36,462 nucleotides of DNA from Nocardia exalbida NBRC 100660. GTDB taxonomy: Bacteria; Actinomycetota; Actinomycetes; Mycobacteriales; Mycobacteriaceae. Each line of letters starts with the position of its first letter. Positions within the stretch are counted from its first letter, which is position 1. The DNA lies in the NCBI RefSeq assembly GCF_000308575.1, contig NZ_BAFZ01000050.1, forward strand, positions 1 to 36,462. Reading direction: 5' to 3'. Positions 8,672-18,250 of the stretch are shown piece by piece. Position numbers and translations under genes: made by a program. The notes beneath the pieces were generated by a model that saw only the letters and a list, made by a program, of their open reading frames with translations, was not told where the DNA came from and searched no databases.

Positions 8672-8997
8672 TCCGACCGGCTGGTCGCGCATGGGTAGCA
8701 ACAGATTTGCTTCCTGCTGGAGCGGGAGGGCTTATGTGTGTCCCAGCGGATCGGCGAACTATTCGCGCCCTGATAGCTGGCGCTGCTGCTTCTTCGGAGG
8801 CCAGGTCTCACATCGGGTAAGTGGGCCCATTTGCAAAGTTTCCCAGTGAGTGATCTGACCTGATGTGTGGGCATCTTCCGGGTGAGTGCGAGCGACAGTG
8901 TGGATCGGATTGCCAATAGGTAACGCAGAGGCGTCATGCGCTCGGTGAGACGGCGCGCCTCCACCAATGGTTGAGAGTTTGCGCTCATCATCGCCCC
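8672..8997. other. intergenic region upstream of steA
   Basis: This 326-nt stretch is visibly less GC-rich than its neighbours. A long reverse-strand frame crosses it but is mainly the shadow of steA. I see no gene. It should contain the steA-steB promoter, but I could not identify one with confidence. No ribosome-binding site precedes the ATG at 8998, so a leaderless start is possible. Confidence 0.4.
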
Positions 8998-10212
8998 ATG
9001 AGGATGCCGGCGCTGTTGTCGCGAAACACCGAAACGCTGCCTGGTCTGATCGGGACGGCCCGGGTCGACCGCAACACCCGGCGGCTGCTCGGCCGGGTCG
9101 GACCGGGCGACATCGTCGTCCTCGACGAGATGGACCTCGACCGGATGACCGCCGACCGGTTGGTCGAGGCCCGCGTCGGCGCGGTGATCAACACCTCGCC
9201 GTCCATCTCCGGTCGCTACCCGAACCTCGGCCCCGAGGCGCTCGTGGCCCACGGGATCCTGCTGCTGGACACGGTGAGCTCGGATGCGTTCAAGAAGATC
9301 AAGGACGGTGTGAAGGTCCGCGTCGTCGACGGTGTGGTCTACGCCGACAAGCTGATCAAGAAGGAGCCGGAGGTCCTCGTCGAGGGCATCGAACTCACCG
9401 AGACCGCCATCGCGGAGCGTATGCTCGAGGCGCGCAACGGCCTGGCCGATCACCTCGAGGCGTTCGCGGGCAACACCATCGAGTTCATCCGCACCGAGAG
9501 CGCGCTGCTCATCGACGGGTTCGGCGTTCCGGAGCTGGATCTGGTGATGAAGCACCGGCACGTGGTGGTCGTCGCCGACGGCCCGGGGCACGCCGAGGAT
9601 CTGCAGCGGCTCAAGCCGTTCATCAAGGAGTACACCCCGATCCTGATCGGCGTCGGCCGTGGCGCCGACACCCTGCGCAGGCGGGGATACCGGCCCGACG
9701 TCATCGTGGGCGACCCCGAGGAGATCACCAGCGCCACCATGAAATGCGGCGCCGAGGTGATCCTGCCCGCCGATACCGACGGGCACGCCAAGGGACTCGA
9801 ACGCATCCAGGACCTGGGCATCGGTGCGACGACCTTCCCCTCCTCGGGTTCGGCCGCCGATCTGGCGCTGCTGCTGGCCGACCATCACGGCGCCGCGCTG
9901 ATCGTCACCGCGGGAGCGCCCGCCTCGCTCGACGATTTCTTCGACCGCGGCCGTCGCGACAGCAATCCGGCCACCTTCCTCACCCGGCTCAAGGTCGGTA
10001 CGAAGCTGATGGACGCGCAGGCGGTGGCCACCCTGTACCGCAACCGCGTGTCCGGAGTCGCCGTCGCGCTGGTGGTGCTCGCCGCGCTGGTCGCGGTGAT
10101 CGTCGTGTTGCTGGCGTCCAACAGCGGCGGGGACGTCGTGGATTGGGGTGTGGACGCCTGGAACCGCCTCGCGCGATGGGCGCAGGGGCAAGCCGGATCG
10201 CTGGAATTCTGA
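8998..10212 (+). CDS. steA: SteA, putative cytokinetic ring / cell-separation protein
   Basis: The 404-aa protein matches the Rv1697 / Corynebacterium glutamicum SteA family. SteA was identified with its neighbour SteB as part of the RipC-FtsEX cell separation pathway. The soluble part (about 1-350) carries family-typical stretches: SISGRYPNLGPE, FAGNTIEFIRTES, IVGDPEEITS and TFPSSGSAADLALLLADHHG. One C-terminal membrane helix lies near 352-374 (GVAVALVVLAALVAVIVVLL), with a short tail beyond it. I chose ATG 8998 because the family opens MRMPALLSRNT; ATG 9004 is an alternative. steB follows 8 nt after the stop, with the SD GAGGAGA in the gap. Confidence 0.92.
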   Translation: MRMPALLSRNTETLPGLIGTARVDRNTRRLLGRVGPGDIVVLDEMDLDRMTADRLVEARVGAVINTSPSISGRYPNLGPEALVAHGILLLDTVSSDAFKKIKDGVKVRVVDGVVYADKLIKKEPEVLVEGIELTETAIAERMLEARNGLADHLEAFAGNTIEFIRTESALLIDGFGVPELDLVMKHRHVVVVADGPGHAEDLQRLKPFIKEYTPILIGVGRGADTLRRRGYRPDVIVGDPEEITSATMKCGAEVILPADTDGHAKGLERIQDLGIGATTFPSSGSAADLALLLADHHGAALIVTAGAPASLDDFFDRGRRDSNPATFLTRLKVGTKLMDAQAVATLYRNRVSGVAVALVVLAALVAVIVVLLASNSGGDVVDWGVDAWNRLARWAQGQAGSLEF

Positions 10213-10220
10213 GGAGAACG

Positions 10221-11165
10221 ATGATTTCGCTGCGCCAGCACGCCGTCTCGATCGTCGCGATCTTCCTCGCGCTCGCGATCGGTGTGGTGCTCGGATCCCA
10301 GACGCTCGCGGCCGACCTGCTGTCGGCCTTGCGGGCGGACAAGTCCGACCTGCGCCAGCAGGTCGACGTCCTGACCGAGCAGAACCGGCGGCTCGGCGAG
10401 CAGGCCGTGGCCGCCGATCGGTTCATCGCCGGGTCGTCGGGCCGCATTCTCGGCGGCGCGCTCGCCGACCGCAGCGTCGTCGTGTTCACGACCCCGGACG
10501 CCGATCCCGGAGACGTCGACGCGGTGACCAAGGCGCTCGAGGTCGCCGGCGCGGGCGTCACCGGCCGGATCGCGCTCACCGAGGCGTTCGTCGACGCCAC
10601 CGAGGGCGACCGGATGCGCTCGGCCGTCACGAACGTCATCCCGGCCGGGGCGCAGCTGCGGACCGGCGCGGTGGATCAGGGCAGTATGGCCGGTGATCTG
10701 CTCGGCTTGGTGCTCCTGCTCGACCCGGCCACCGGGCAAACCCGGAGCACCCCGGAGGAGCTCGGGCTGGTCCTGGAGACTCTGCGCGGCGGCGGCTTCC
10801 TCGCCTACGGCGAAACGCCGGTGCGGCCCGCGCAGCTCGCGGTCGTGATCACCGGCAACGGCGTCGCTGCCGCCGAGAACGGCGTGGGCGCCAACAGCGC
10901 GCGTTTCGCGGGCGCCCTGCGTGGCCGCGGTGCGGGAGTGGTCCTCGCGGGCCGTGCGGGTGCCGCCGACCGGCAGGGGCCGATCGCCGTGGTCCGCGCC
11001 GACGCCGCGCTCGCGGCCCAGGTGAGCACCGTCGACAATCTCGAGCGGGACCTCGGCCGGGTCACGACCGTGCTTGCGCTCGGTGAGCAGCTCAACGGCG
11101 GCGCGGGGCGCTACGGCACCGGTGCCGAGGCCACCGCGCTCACTCTGGCCGCGGTTCCGGGCTGA
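10221..11165 (+). CDS. mctB: SteB/MctB-family membrane-anchored protein
   Basis: The 314-aa protein is the same length as Rv1698 (MctB, reported as a copper transport/outer-membrane channel protein). Its corynebacterial homologue SteB partners SteA in cell separation. It has an N-terminal membrane helix near 9-29 (SIVAIFLALAIGVVLGSQTL), then a coiled coil of about 31-64 rich in Leu, Gln and Arg, then a periplasmic alpha/beta domain. There is no obvious metal-binding cluster of Cys, Met or His, so the sequence alone argues weakly for a copper role. It is coupled to steA. The SteB name may describe the function better here. Confidence 0.9.
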   Translation: MISLRQHAVSIVAIFLALAIGVVLGSQTLAADLLSALRADKSDLRQQVDVLTEQNRRLGEQAVAADRFIAGSSGRILGGALADRSVVVFTTPDADPGDVDAVTKALEVAGAGVTGRIALTEAFVDATEGDRMRSAVTNVIPAGAQLRTGAVDQGSMAGDLLGLVLLLDPATGQTRSTPEELGLVLETLRGGGFLAYGETPVRPAQLAVVITGNGVAAAENGVGANSARFAGALRGRGAGVVLAGRAGAADRQGPIAVVRADAALAAQVSTVDNLERDLGRVTTVLALGEQLNGGAGRYGTGAEATALTLAAVPG

Positions 11166-11243
11166 CCGGGCGCGAGGCCGCCGGTGGACGTCCGGAGGGA
11201 TGCGGGGACGCGACCCGGCTCACACTTCGGCTCCGAGTGCTCT

Positions 11244-11262
11244 GATCGCCCTTCCGGCGATC
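11244..11262 (+). terminator. hairpin between steB and pyrG
   Basis: GATCGCC (11244-11250) and GGCGATC (11256-11262) form a perfect 7-bp stem with loop CTTCC. It lies 78 bases after the steB stop and before the pyrG start. No T run follows, so this is either a weak terminator or a structured pyrG leader or operator element. Confidence 0.4.
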
Positions 11263-11308
11263 GGCGGGCAAACGTGCGTGGCATTCGAACGGACGGGCGG
11301 ATCCGTGT

Positions 11309-11314
11309 TACCGT
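11309..11314 (+). promoter_or_regulatory. possible pyrG -10 element, leaderless start
   Basis: TACCGT fits the actinobacterial TANNNT -10 pattern and ends nine bases before GTG 11323. A transcript would therefore begin at or next to the start codon. No ribosome-binding site precedes GTG 11323, which agrees with leaderless translation, common in mycolata. The -35 region is not convincing. Confidence 0.35.
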
Positions 11315-11316
11315 GA

Positions 11317-13044
<1,728 letters not shown>

Positions 13045-13048
13045 CGGC

Positions 13049-13708
13049 ATGACCGACGGGGGCGCTGCCGAGCCGGGCAGCCACGACTTCGAGACAGTTT
13101 CCACCGAGACCGTGTACAGCGGCGCGATCCTCGCGTTGCGGCTCGACCAGGTGCGCATGCCGGGCGGCCGGGTCGTCGAGCGGGAAGTGATCGAGCACCA
13201 CGGCGCCGTCGCCGTGGCCGCGATCGATGACGACGGCAATGTGGTGCTGATCAATCAATATCGTCACCCGATCAGCAGGCGGCTGCTCGAACTGCCCGCC
13301 GGTCTGCTCGACGTGCCCGGCGAGGATCCACTGCTCGCGGCCCGCCGCGAGCTGGCCGAGGAAACCGGGTTGGCCGCCAGGGAATGGTCGGTGCTGGTGG
13401 ACGTGGCGCTCTCGCCCGGGTTCACCGACGAAGCGCTGCGGGTGTACCTGGCGCGCGGTCTGTACGAAACCGACCGTCCGGAGCCGGAATTCGAGGAGGC
13501 GGATCTGGAAGTGGTCCGCATGCCGGTCGACGCGGCGGTCCGCGCGGCGCTGAGCGGCGAGATCGTCAACGCCACGGCGGTCGCGGGCGTGCTCGCGCTG
13601 GCGGCCGCGCAGGCGGGCGGCATCGAGTTGCGGCCGCCGGACGCCCCCTGGGACGGTCAGCCCACGACCTTCCTGCGCCGCAAGGCGGCCGAGAAGTCCG
13701 GGGACTGA
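13049..13708 (+). CDS. Nudix hydrolase, ADP-ribose pyrophosphatase type
   Basis: A 219-aa Nudix enzyme, orthologue by position of Rv1700 (ADP-ribose diphosphatase). The Nudix box GLLDVPGEDPLLAARRELAE is followed directly by ETGL. It is one residue longer between the first Gly and Glu than the canonical box, as I recall for this subfamily, and the metal-binding REL.EE core is intact. The preceding ELPAGLLD stretch and the N-terminal dimerisation strands fit ADP-ribose pyrophosphatases. ATG 13049 starts 4 nt after the pyrG stop; GTG 13025 inside pyrG would add eight residues. Confidence 0.92.
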   Translation: MTDGGAAEPGSHDFETVSTETVYSGAILALRLDQVRMPGGRVVEREVIEHHGAVAVAAIDDDGNVVLINQYRHPISRRLLELPAGLLDVPGEDPLLAARRELAEETGLAAREWSVLVDVALSPGFTDEALRVYLARGLYETDRPEPEFEEADLEVVRMPVDAAVRAALSGEIVNATAVAGVLALAAAQAGGIELRPPDAPWDGQPTTFLRRKAAEKSGD

Positions 13709-13714
13709 CCGGAC

Positions 13715-14659
13715 GTGCTCGGTCGCGAGCTCGACGCCTATCTCGACCACCTCGCCGTCGAGCGCGGCGTCGCGCCCAACACATTGGGCGCCTACCGGCG
13801 TGACCTCGGTCGCTATCTGGATTTCCTGTCCGGGCGGGGCATCCGCTCGCTCGACCGGGTCGCCGAGTCCGATGTCGCCGAGTTCACCATGGCGCTGCGC
13901 TCGGGCGATCGAGGGCACCCGCCGCTGGCGGCGAGTTCGGTGGCCCGCGCGCTGATCGCGGTGCGCGGCTGGCATCGCTTCGCCGCCGCGGAGGGGCTGA
14001 CCGACACCGACGTGGCGCACGCGGTGAAGCCGCCCGCGCCGGGGCGCAGGTTGCCCAAGGCGCTGCCCTACGACCAGGTGCTGCGATTGCTGGAGGCGGC
14101 GGGCGGTGGCTCGGGGGATCCCGCGGCGGGTGTCGACGGCGGCCCGCGCGGCTTGCGCGACCGCGCGCTGCTGGAAATGCTGTATTCCACCGGCGCCCGC
14201 ATCTCGGAAACGATCGGATTGGACGTCGACGATCTCGACCTCGAGGAACGGTCGGTCGTGCTGCGCGGCAAGGGCGGCAAACAGCGCCTGGTGCCGATCG
14301 GACGGCCCGCCCTCGCCGCCGTGGACGCCTACCTGGTCCGGGGACGGCCTGTGCTGGCCGCGCGGGGAAAGGGCAGCGCCGGGGCCCTCTTCCTGAATGC
14401 CCGCGGCGCCCGGCTGTCCCGGCAGAGCGCCTGGCAGGTCCTGCACACCGCCGCCGAACGCGCGGGCATCGCGGCGGCGGTGTCGCCGCACACGCTGCGC
14501 CACTCCTTCGCCACCCATCTGCTCGACGGTGGCGCCGACGTCAGGGTGGTGCAGGAATTGCTCGGCCACGCCTCCGTGACCACGACCCAGATCTACACCC
14601 TGGTCACGGTCAACACCTTGCGCGAAGTCTGGGCTACCGCACACCCGCGCGCCCGGTGA
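13715..14659 (+). CDS. xerD: tyrosine recombinase XerD
   Basis: XerD with XerC resolves chromosome dimers at dif during division. The 314-aa protein has a SAM-like N-terminal DNA-binding domain (about 1-95) and a catalytic domain with the full tyrosine-recombinase set: Arg in STGARISE near 160, Lys in [19 protein letters not shown] supplying His and Arg, His in [12 protein letters not shown], and nucleophile Tyr near 293. The position between the Nudix gene and the parA/scpAB cluster is the same as Rv1701. There is no mobile-element context, so this is the housekeeping recombinase. It starts at GTG, 6 nt after the Nudix stop. Confidence 0.96.
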   Translation: MLGRELDAYLDHLAVERGVAPNTLGAYRRDLGRYLDFLSGRGIRSLDRVAESDVAEFTMALRSGDRGHPPLAASSVARALIAVRGWHRFAAAEGLTDTDVAHAVKPPAPGRRLPKALPYDQVLRLLEAAGGGSGDPAAGVDGGPRGLRDRALLEMLYSTGARISETIGLDVDDLDLEERSVVLRGKGGKQRLVPIGRPALAAVDAYLVRGRPVLAARGKGSAGALFLNARGARLSRQSAWQVLHTAAERAGIAAAVSPHTLRHSFATHLLDGGADVRVVQELLGHASVTTTQIYTLVTVNTLREVWATAHPRAR

Positions 14660-14683
14660 GGTCTTCGCGTTTCGCGGCCCACC

Positions 14684-15013
14684 GTGACGCGAGACGAGTT
14701 GACCGGCAAAGTCTTTCGGGGCAAAGGTGGCCTGGTGGTGCTTGCGCCGGGCGCCGTGCACGCCTTCGGCGCCGCCGCCGACGGGCCCGCGGAGTTCCTG
14801 GCTGTGCGCACACCCGGTATCGTCCGCTTCGAATACTTCCGGCGACTCGGCCGGATCGCGCGCGGGGAGGCGGACTGGGGCAGCATGATCGAATGGCGCG
14901 ATGGCGTTGACCAGCGCCGGACGAACACGCCGCGCGCAGGCGCGGCACTCGAGTGCCGTCAAGCGGTAGCGTCTATCCAGAGCTGGACCGCACGAAAGCG
15001 AGGTCGGCCCTGA
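14684..15013 (+). pseudogene. 5'-truncated cupin-domain remnant
   Basis: The open frame (109 aa from GTG 14684) begins in the middle of a cupin fold. The first ~65 residues match the second half of a cupin_2 protein: VVLAPGAVHAFG is the second cupin motif, with its His, and is followed by the typical exit VRTPGIVRFEYFRRLGRI. The first cupin motif, with its metal-binding His/Glu, is absent, so a metal site cannot be complete. The last ~35 residues are Arg-rich, look non-coding, and contain a 16-bp palindrome at 14943-14958 and a hairpin over the stop. It is either a decayed gene or an unusual mini-cupin. It lies where M. tuberculosis carries an insertion (Rv1702c-Rv1707). Confidence 0.6.
14943..14958. 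repeat. 16-bp perfect palindrome upstream of parA
   Basis: CGGCACTCGAGTGCCG is perfectly self-complementary over 16 bases. It lies inside the dubious 3' part of the cupin remnant, 113 bases before parA GTG 15071. It could be an operator for the parA-scpAB transcript or a relic of a lost gene end. No known regulator is assigned. Confidence 0.6.
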
Positions 15014-15023
15014 TCGGCCTCGC
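14998..15023 (+). terminator. hairpin over cupin-remnant stop, before parA
   Basis: GCGAGGTCG (14998-15006) pairs with CGGCCTCGC (15015-15023), nine pairs including one G-U, with an 8-nt loop. It spans the stop codon of the cupin remnant. It probably ends upstream transcription; no T run is visible. Confidence 0.4.
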
Positions 15024-15070
15024 TACGCTCGGCGAGGCAACGGGCAGGAACGTATAAGGAGCAGCGGATC

Positions 15071-16045
15071 GTGACGACAGCCGGAGCGGCAGAGCCGCCG
15101 ATGGGTGCTGGGGCGGAGCCGCTTACGGGCTCGCGACCGGGTCCGTACTCGGACGCCGCGGCGGAAACGCTGTGGGGCCACGGAGTCGAGCCGGTCCCCG
15201 AGGACGCGACGCTCGGCCCGACCGGACGACCGTTGCGGCTGGTGCCGGACCCACCGCCGGTCGGCGAGCACGGTGACGCGTTGATCGTGGCCATGTGCAA
15301 CCAGAAGGGCGGGGTCGGCAAGACCACCTCCACCATCAATCTCGGTGCCGCGCTGGCCGAATACGGCCGGCGGGTGCTGCTTGTCGACCTGGACCCGCAG
15401 GGTGCGCTGTCGGCCGGTCTCGGCGTCGCCCACCACGATCTCGACTCGACCGTGCACGACCTGCTCATCGGTTCCAAGGTGTCCATCGATGACGTGCTGA
15501 TGCAGACGCGGGTCCCGAACATGGACCTGCTGCCGAGCAACATCGACCTCTCCGCCGCGGAGATCCAGCTCGTCAACGAGGTGGGCCGGGAGCAATCGCT
15601 GGGCCGCGCGCTGGAGCCGGTGCGCAACCGCTACGACTACATCCTCATCGACTGCCAGCCTTCGCTGGGCCTGCTCACGGTCAACGCCCTGGCCTGCTCG
15701 GACGGCGTGATCATCCCGATGGAGTGCGAGTACTTCTCGCTGCGCGGGCTCGCGCTGCTCAATGACACCGTCGAGAAGGTGCGGGACCGGCTGAACCCGC
15801 GGTTGAGCCTGTACGGAATAGTGGTCACCATGTTCGACTCTCGACTGCTGCATTCCCGCCAGGTCATGGCGCGCGTCGTCGAGGTGTTCGGTGAGCTGGT
15901 CTACGACACCGCCATCGCGCGCACCGTCCGTTTCCCGGACGCCAGTGTCGCGGGCGAGCCCATCACCACATGGGCGCCGAAATCGAGTGGCGCCGAAGCG
16001 TATCGGTCGATGGCCAGGGAAGTCATCCACCGATCCGGCCGGTGA
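15071..16045 (+). CDS. ParA/Soj-family chromosome partitioning ATPase
   Basis: A deviant Walker-type ATPase of the ParA/MinD class. The 324-aa protein has a ~70-residue Pro/Gly-rich N-terminal extension, then the ATPase core: NQKGGVGKTTS (deviant Walker A with the signature lysine), LLVDLDPQGALS, and the switch IDCQPSLGLLTVNAL. GTG 15071 has AAGGAG at 15056-15061. It is adjacent to scpA with a 4-nt overlap and corresponds to Rv1708. It is not the origin-proximal parA of parAB, and no parB or parS is seen here. A role in segregation or ScpAB function is inferred from the operon. Confidence 0.93.
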   Translation: MTTAGAAEPPMGAGAEPLTGSRPGPYSDAAAETLWGHGVEPVPEDATLGPTGRPLRLVPDPPPVGEHGDALIVAMCNQKGGVGKTTSTINLGAALAEYGRRVLLVDLDPQGALSAGLGVAHHDLDSTVHDLLIGSKVSIDDVLMQTRVPNMDLLPSNIDLSAAEIQLVNEVGREQSLGRALEPVRNRYDYILIDCQPSLGLLTVNALACSDGVIIPMECEYFSLRGLALLNDTVEKVRDRLNPRLSLYGIVVTMFDSRLLHSRQVMARVVEVFGELVYDTAIARTVRFPDASVAGEPITTWAPKSSGAEAYRSMAREVIHRSGR

Positions 16046-17538
16046 GCGGCCGCTCCGACCCCTCGTCTGCGTCCCACCACAACCCGTCCGGCCAGGGGTC
16101 TTCCCCGGCCGGATCGACCTCCACACCGGACGACCGCGAGCCCGCTGCCGCCGGGCCGGACCCGACCGCTCCGGGGAACGCACCCGCACTCGGTAACGCG
16201 GCAGCCGCGTTCATCGCGGCGGGCCGGGACGCGGCGCCCGCGCGCCCGCACCCGGCCGTCGTCGGGGGCGTCGCCGGACCGACCGCTCCGGAATCGGACC
16301 GCGACGCCCCACCTTCCCGGGACAGTGCGGACGAATCGGGCACGCAGCGCACCGAGGCGGTCGCGCGGGAGGTCTCCGAGGCGAACGCCGCCCGGGCCGC
16401 CGACGCGGACATACCGGACGCTGCACCGGAGCTGGTCGGACCAGGGGCGGAGATGGTCGGTCCAGGGGTGGACGCACTCCGTCCCATGTCGGAGGTATCC
16501 GGCTCCGACCGGCAGACACGCGGTCCCGTGCCTGAGGTATCCGGCCTGGAGGCACCCGGCTCGGACCGGGGGACACGCGGTCCGGTGCCTGAGGTATCCC
16601 CCTCCGACCTGGAGGCATCCGGCTCCGTGCCCGACGCACCCGGTGCTGCTTCGGCCACCCCCGGCGCCGAGCCGGACCCGCGGCCGGGGAAGCAGGCGCA
16701 GGCGGACGAGCCGCAGGCGTCCGGGTTCCATCTGCGGCTGAGCAACTTCGAGGGGCCGTTCGACCTGCTGCTGACCCTGATCAGCTCGCGCAAGCTGGAC
16801 GTCACCGAGGTGGCGCTGCACAAGGTCACCGACGAGTTCATCGCCTACACCAAGGCGCTGACCGCGAGCATGGCGCGGCAGAACACGTTGCGTGCGGACA
16901 AGATCCTGGATCAGACCACCGAATTCCTGGTCGTCGCCGCCACGTTGCTCGATCTGAAGGCGGCACGGCTGCTGCCGTCCGGGGAGATGACCGATGCCGA
17001 GGACCTCGAGCTACTCGAGGCGCGCGACCTGCTGTTCGCCCGGCTGCTGCAATACCGCGCGTTCAAGCAGGTCGCCGAACTGCTCGGGGAGCTGGAGGCG
17101 GCCGCGCTGCGCCGGTATCCACGCGCGGTCGGCCTGGAGGAGCGCTACGCGGGCCTGCTGCCCGAGGTTAGGCTGGGTGTCGGGGCGGCCGAGTTCGCCG
17201 AGATCGCCGCGGCGGCCTTCCGGCCCCGTCCGGTACCCAAGGTCGGGCTCGACCACTTGCACACGCACGCGATTTCGGTGGCCGAGCAGGCGGCACTGGT
17301 GCTGGAGCGGCTCAAACAGCGTGGTGCGGGCGCGTGGACCTCCTTCGGCGAGCTGGTCGCGGACTGCGAGCTCCCGGTGCAGATCGTCGCCCGCTTCCTG
17401 GCGCTGCTCGAGCTGTATCGCGGCAAGACGATCGAGTTCGACCAGCCCGATCCGCTCGGCCCCTTGGCGGTCAGCTGGATCGGCGACGAGGCCGCGCAAC
17501 AGACGGACACCGTGACAATCGAGGAGGACTACGGGTGA
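16042..17538 (+). CDS. scpA: segregation and condensation protein ScpA with long N-terminal extension
   Basis: ScpA is the kleisin subunit that joins SMC and ScpB to condense and segregate the chromosome. GTG 16042 overlaps the parA stop by 4 nt and gives 498 aa, whereas the mycobacterial protein has about 280. The kleisin core begins near residue 228: FHLRLSNFEGPFDLLL, then ISSRKLDVTEVAL, with the winged-helix end at WTSFGELVADCELPVQIVARF. The first ~225 residues are Pro/Ala/Ser/Asp-rich, disordered and partly built from repeats (16492-16627). An internal start such as GTG 16627 would remove most of the extension. The frame is continuous and coupled to parA, so I keep the long form. Confidence 0.9.
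   Translation: MSGRSDPSSASHHNPSGQGSSPAGSTSTPDDREPAAAGPDPTAPGNAPALGNAAAAFIAAGRDAAPARPHPAVVGGVAGPTAPESDRDAPPSRDSADESGTQRTEAVAREVSEANAARAADADIPDAAPELVGPGAEMVGPGVDALRPMSEVSGSDRQTRGPVPEVSGLEAPGSDRGTRGPVPEVSPSDLEASGSVPDAPGAASATPGAEPDPRPGKQAQADEPQASGFHLRLSNFEGPFDLLLTLISSRKLDVTEVALHKVTDEFIAYTKALTASMARQNTLRADKILDQTTEFLVVAATLLDLKAARLLPSGEMTDAEDLELLEARDLLFARLLQYRAFKQVAELLGELEAAALRRYPRAVGLEERYAGLLPEVRLGVGAAEFAEIAAAAFRPRPVPKVGLDHLHTHAISVAEQAALVLERLKQRGAGAWTSFGELVADCELPVQIVARFLALLELYRGKTIEFDQPDPLGPLAVSWIGDEAAQQTDTVTIEEDYG
16492..16627 (+). repeat. in-frame repeats in scpA extension
   Basis: Degenerate direct repeats encode units such as GSDRQTRGPVPEVSG and GSDRGTRGPVPEVSP. The DNA word GAGGTATCC recurs at 16492, 16534 and 16591. 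The spacing (42 and 57 bases) keeps frame, which suggests the tract is translated and grew by slippage or unequal exchange. Confidence 0.7.
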
Positions 17539-17588
17539 GCGAGCACAGCGCGCGACCGCGCCCGGACCGCGGCGAGGGGCAGTCGTGA
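17535..17588 (+). CDS. possible 17-codon coupling ORF between scpA and scpB
   Basis: GTG 17535 overlaps the scpA stop (GTGA). The frame reads 17 codons (VSEHSARPRPDRGEGQS) to a TGA at 17586-17588 that overlaps the scpB GTG at 17585. Start and stop overlaps at both ends would allow ribosomes to pass from scpA to scpB across the spacer. It may be only an accident of composition; no family is recognised. Confidence 0.3.
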   Translation: MSEHSARPRPDRGEGQS

Positions 17589-18241
17589 GTGAGGCAGTGG
17601 TGGAACTCACCCCCGAGCCGCTGGAGGACGCCGATCTGCGTTCGGCGCTGGAGGCCATGCTGCTGGTCGTCGACGCTCCCGCGCCGGTGGACCAGCTCGC
17701 GGCCGCCCTCGGCGACAGCCCGCAGCGGGTCGAGCACACCCTGCGTGCGATGTCCGCCGAGCTGTCGGCGCGGTCCAGCGGGATAGATCTGCGTTTCGTC
17801 GGTGACGGCTGGCGCTTCTATACTCGCAGCGAGTACGCGCCGTATGTGGAACGGATGCTGCTCGACGGCTCCCGATCGAAACTGACCCGGGCGGCGTTGG
17901 AAACACTGGCGGTGGTGGCATACCGTCAGCCGGTGACCAGGACCAGGGTCAGTGCGGTGCGTGGCGTGAACGTCGACGGGGTGATGCGCACCCTGCTGGC
18001 CAGGGGCTTGATCGCCGAGGCAGGCGCCGACCCGGAGACCAACGGGACGCTGTATCGCACCACCGAGCTGTTCCTGGAACGGATCGGGCTCGCTTCGCTG
18101 AGCGACCTGCCGCCACTGGCGCCCCTGCTTCCGGGCGTCGACCTGATCGATGAGATCAACGAGAGCCTGGAGACGGACCCCCGTTACACCAGGTCGAGGA
18201 AACCCGCCGAGGCCGATTTGGACCTCGGTACCGCAGAGTGA
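17585..18241 (+). CDS. scpB: segregation and condensation protein ScpB
   Basis: ScpB forms dimers that bind ScpA in the SMC condensin complex. The 218-aa protein has two winged-helix domains (about 18-95 and 98-180). Typical stretches are LRSALEAMLLVVDAPAP, LTRAALETLAVVAYRQPVTR and VDGVMRTLLARGLI. The length is normal. GTG 17585 is preceded by GAGGGG. It follows scpA after 46 nt and precedes rluB by 9 nt, as in mycobacteria (Rv1710). Confidence 0.95.
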   Translation: MSEAVVELTPEPLEDADLRSALEAMLLVVDAPAPVDQLAAALGDSPQRVEHTLRAMSAELSARSSGIDLRFVGDGWRFYTRSEYAPYVERMLLDGSRSKLTRAALETLAVVAYRQPVTRTRVSAVRGVNVDGVMRTLLARGLIAEAGADPETNGTLYRTTELFLERIGLASLSDLPPLAPLLPGVDLIDEINESLETDPRYTRSRKPAEADLDLGTAE

Positions 18242-18250
18242 CAGGACATC

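Noticed and set aside
8527..10191. 554-codon reverse frame reaching into the spacer before steA
   Set aside because: Mostly the steA shadow; the spacer part has no gene-like start, SD or family.
13715..14659. Tyrosine recombinase as a sign of an integrated element
   Set aside because: It has full XerD features and housekeeping synteny, with no phage or plasmid genes nearby.
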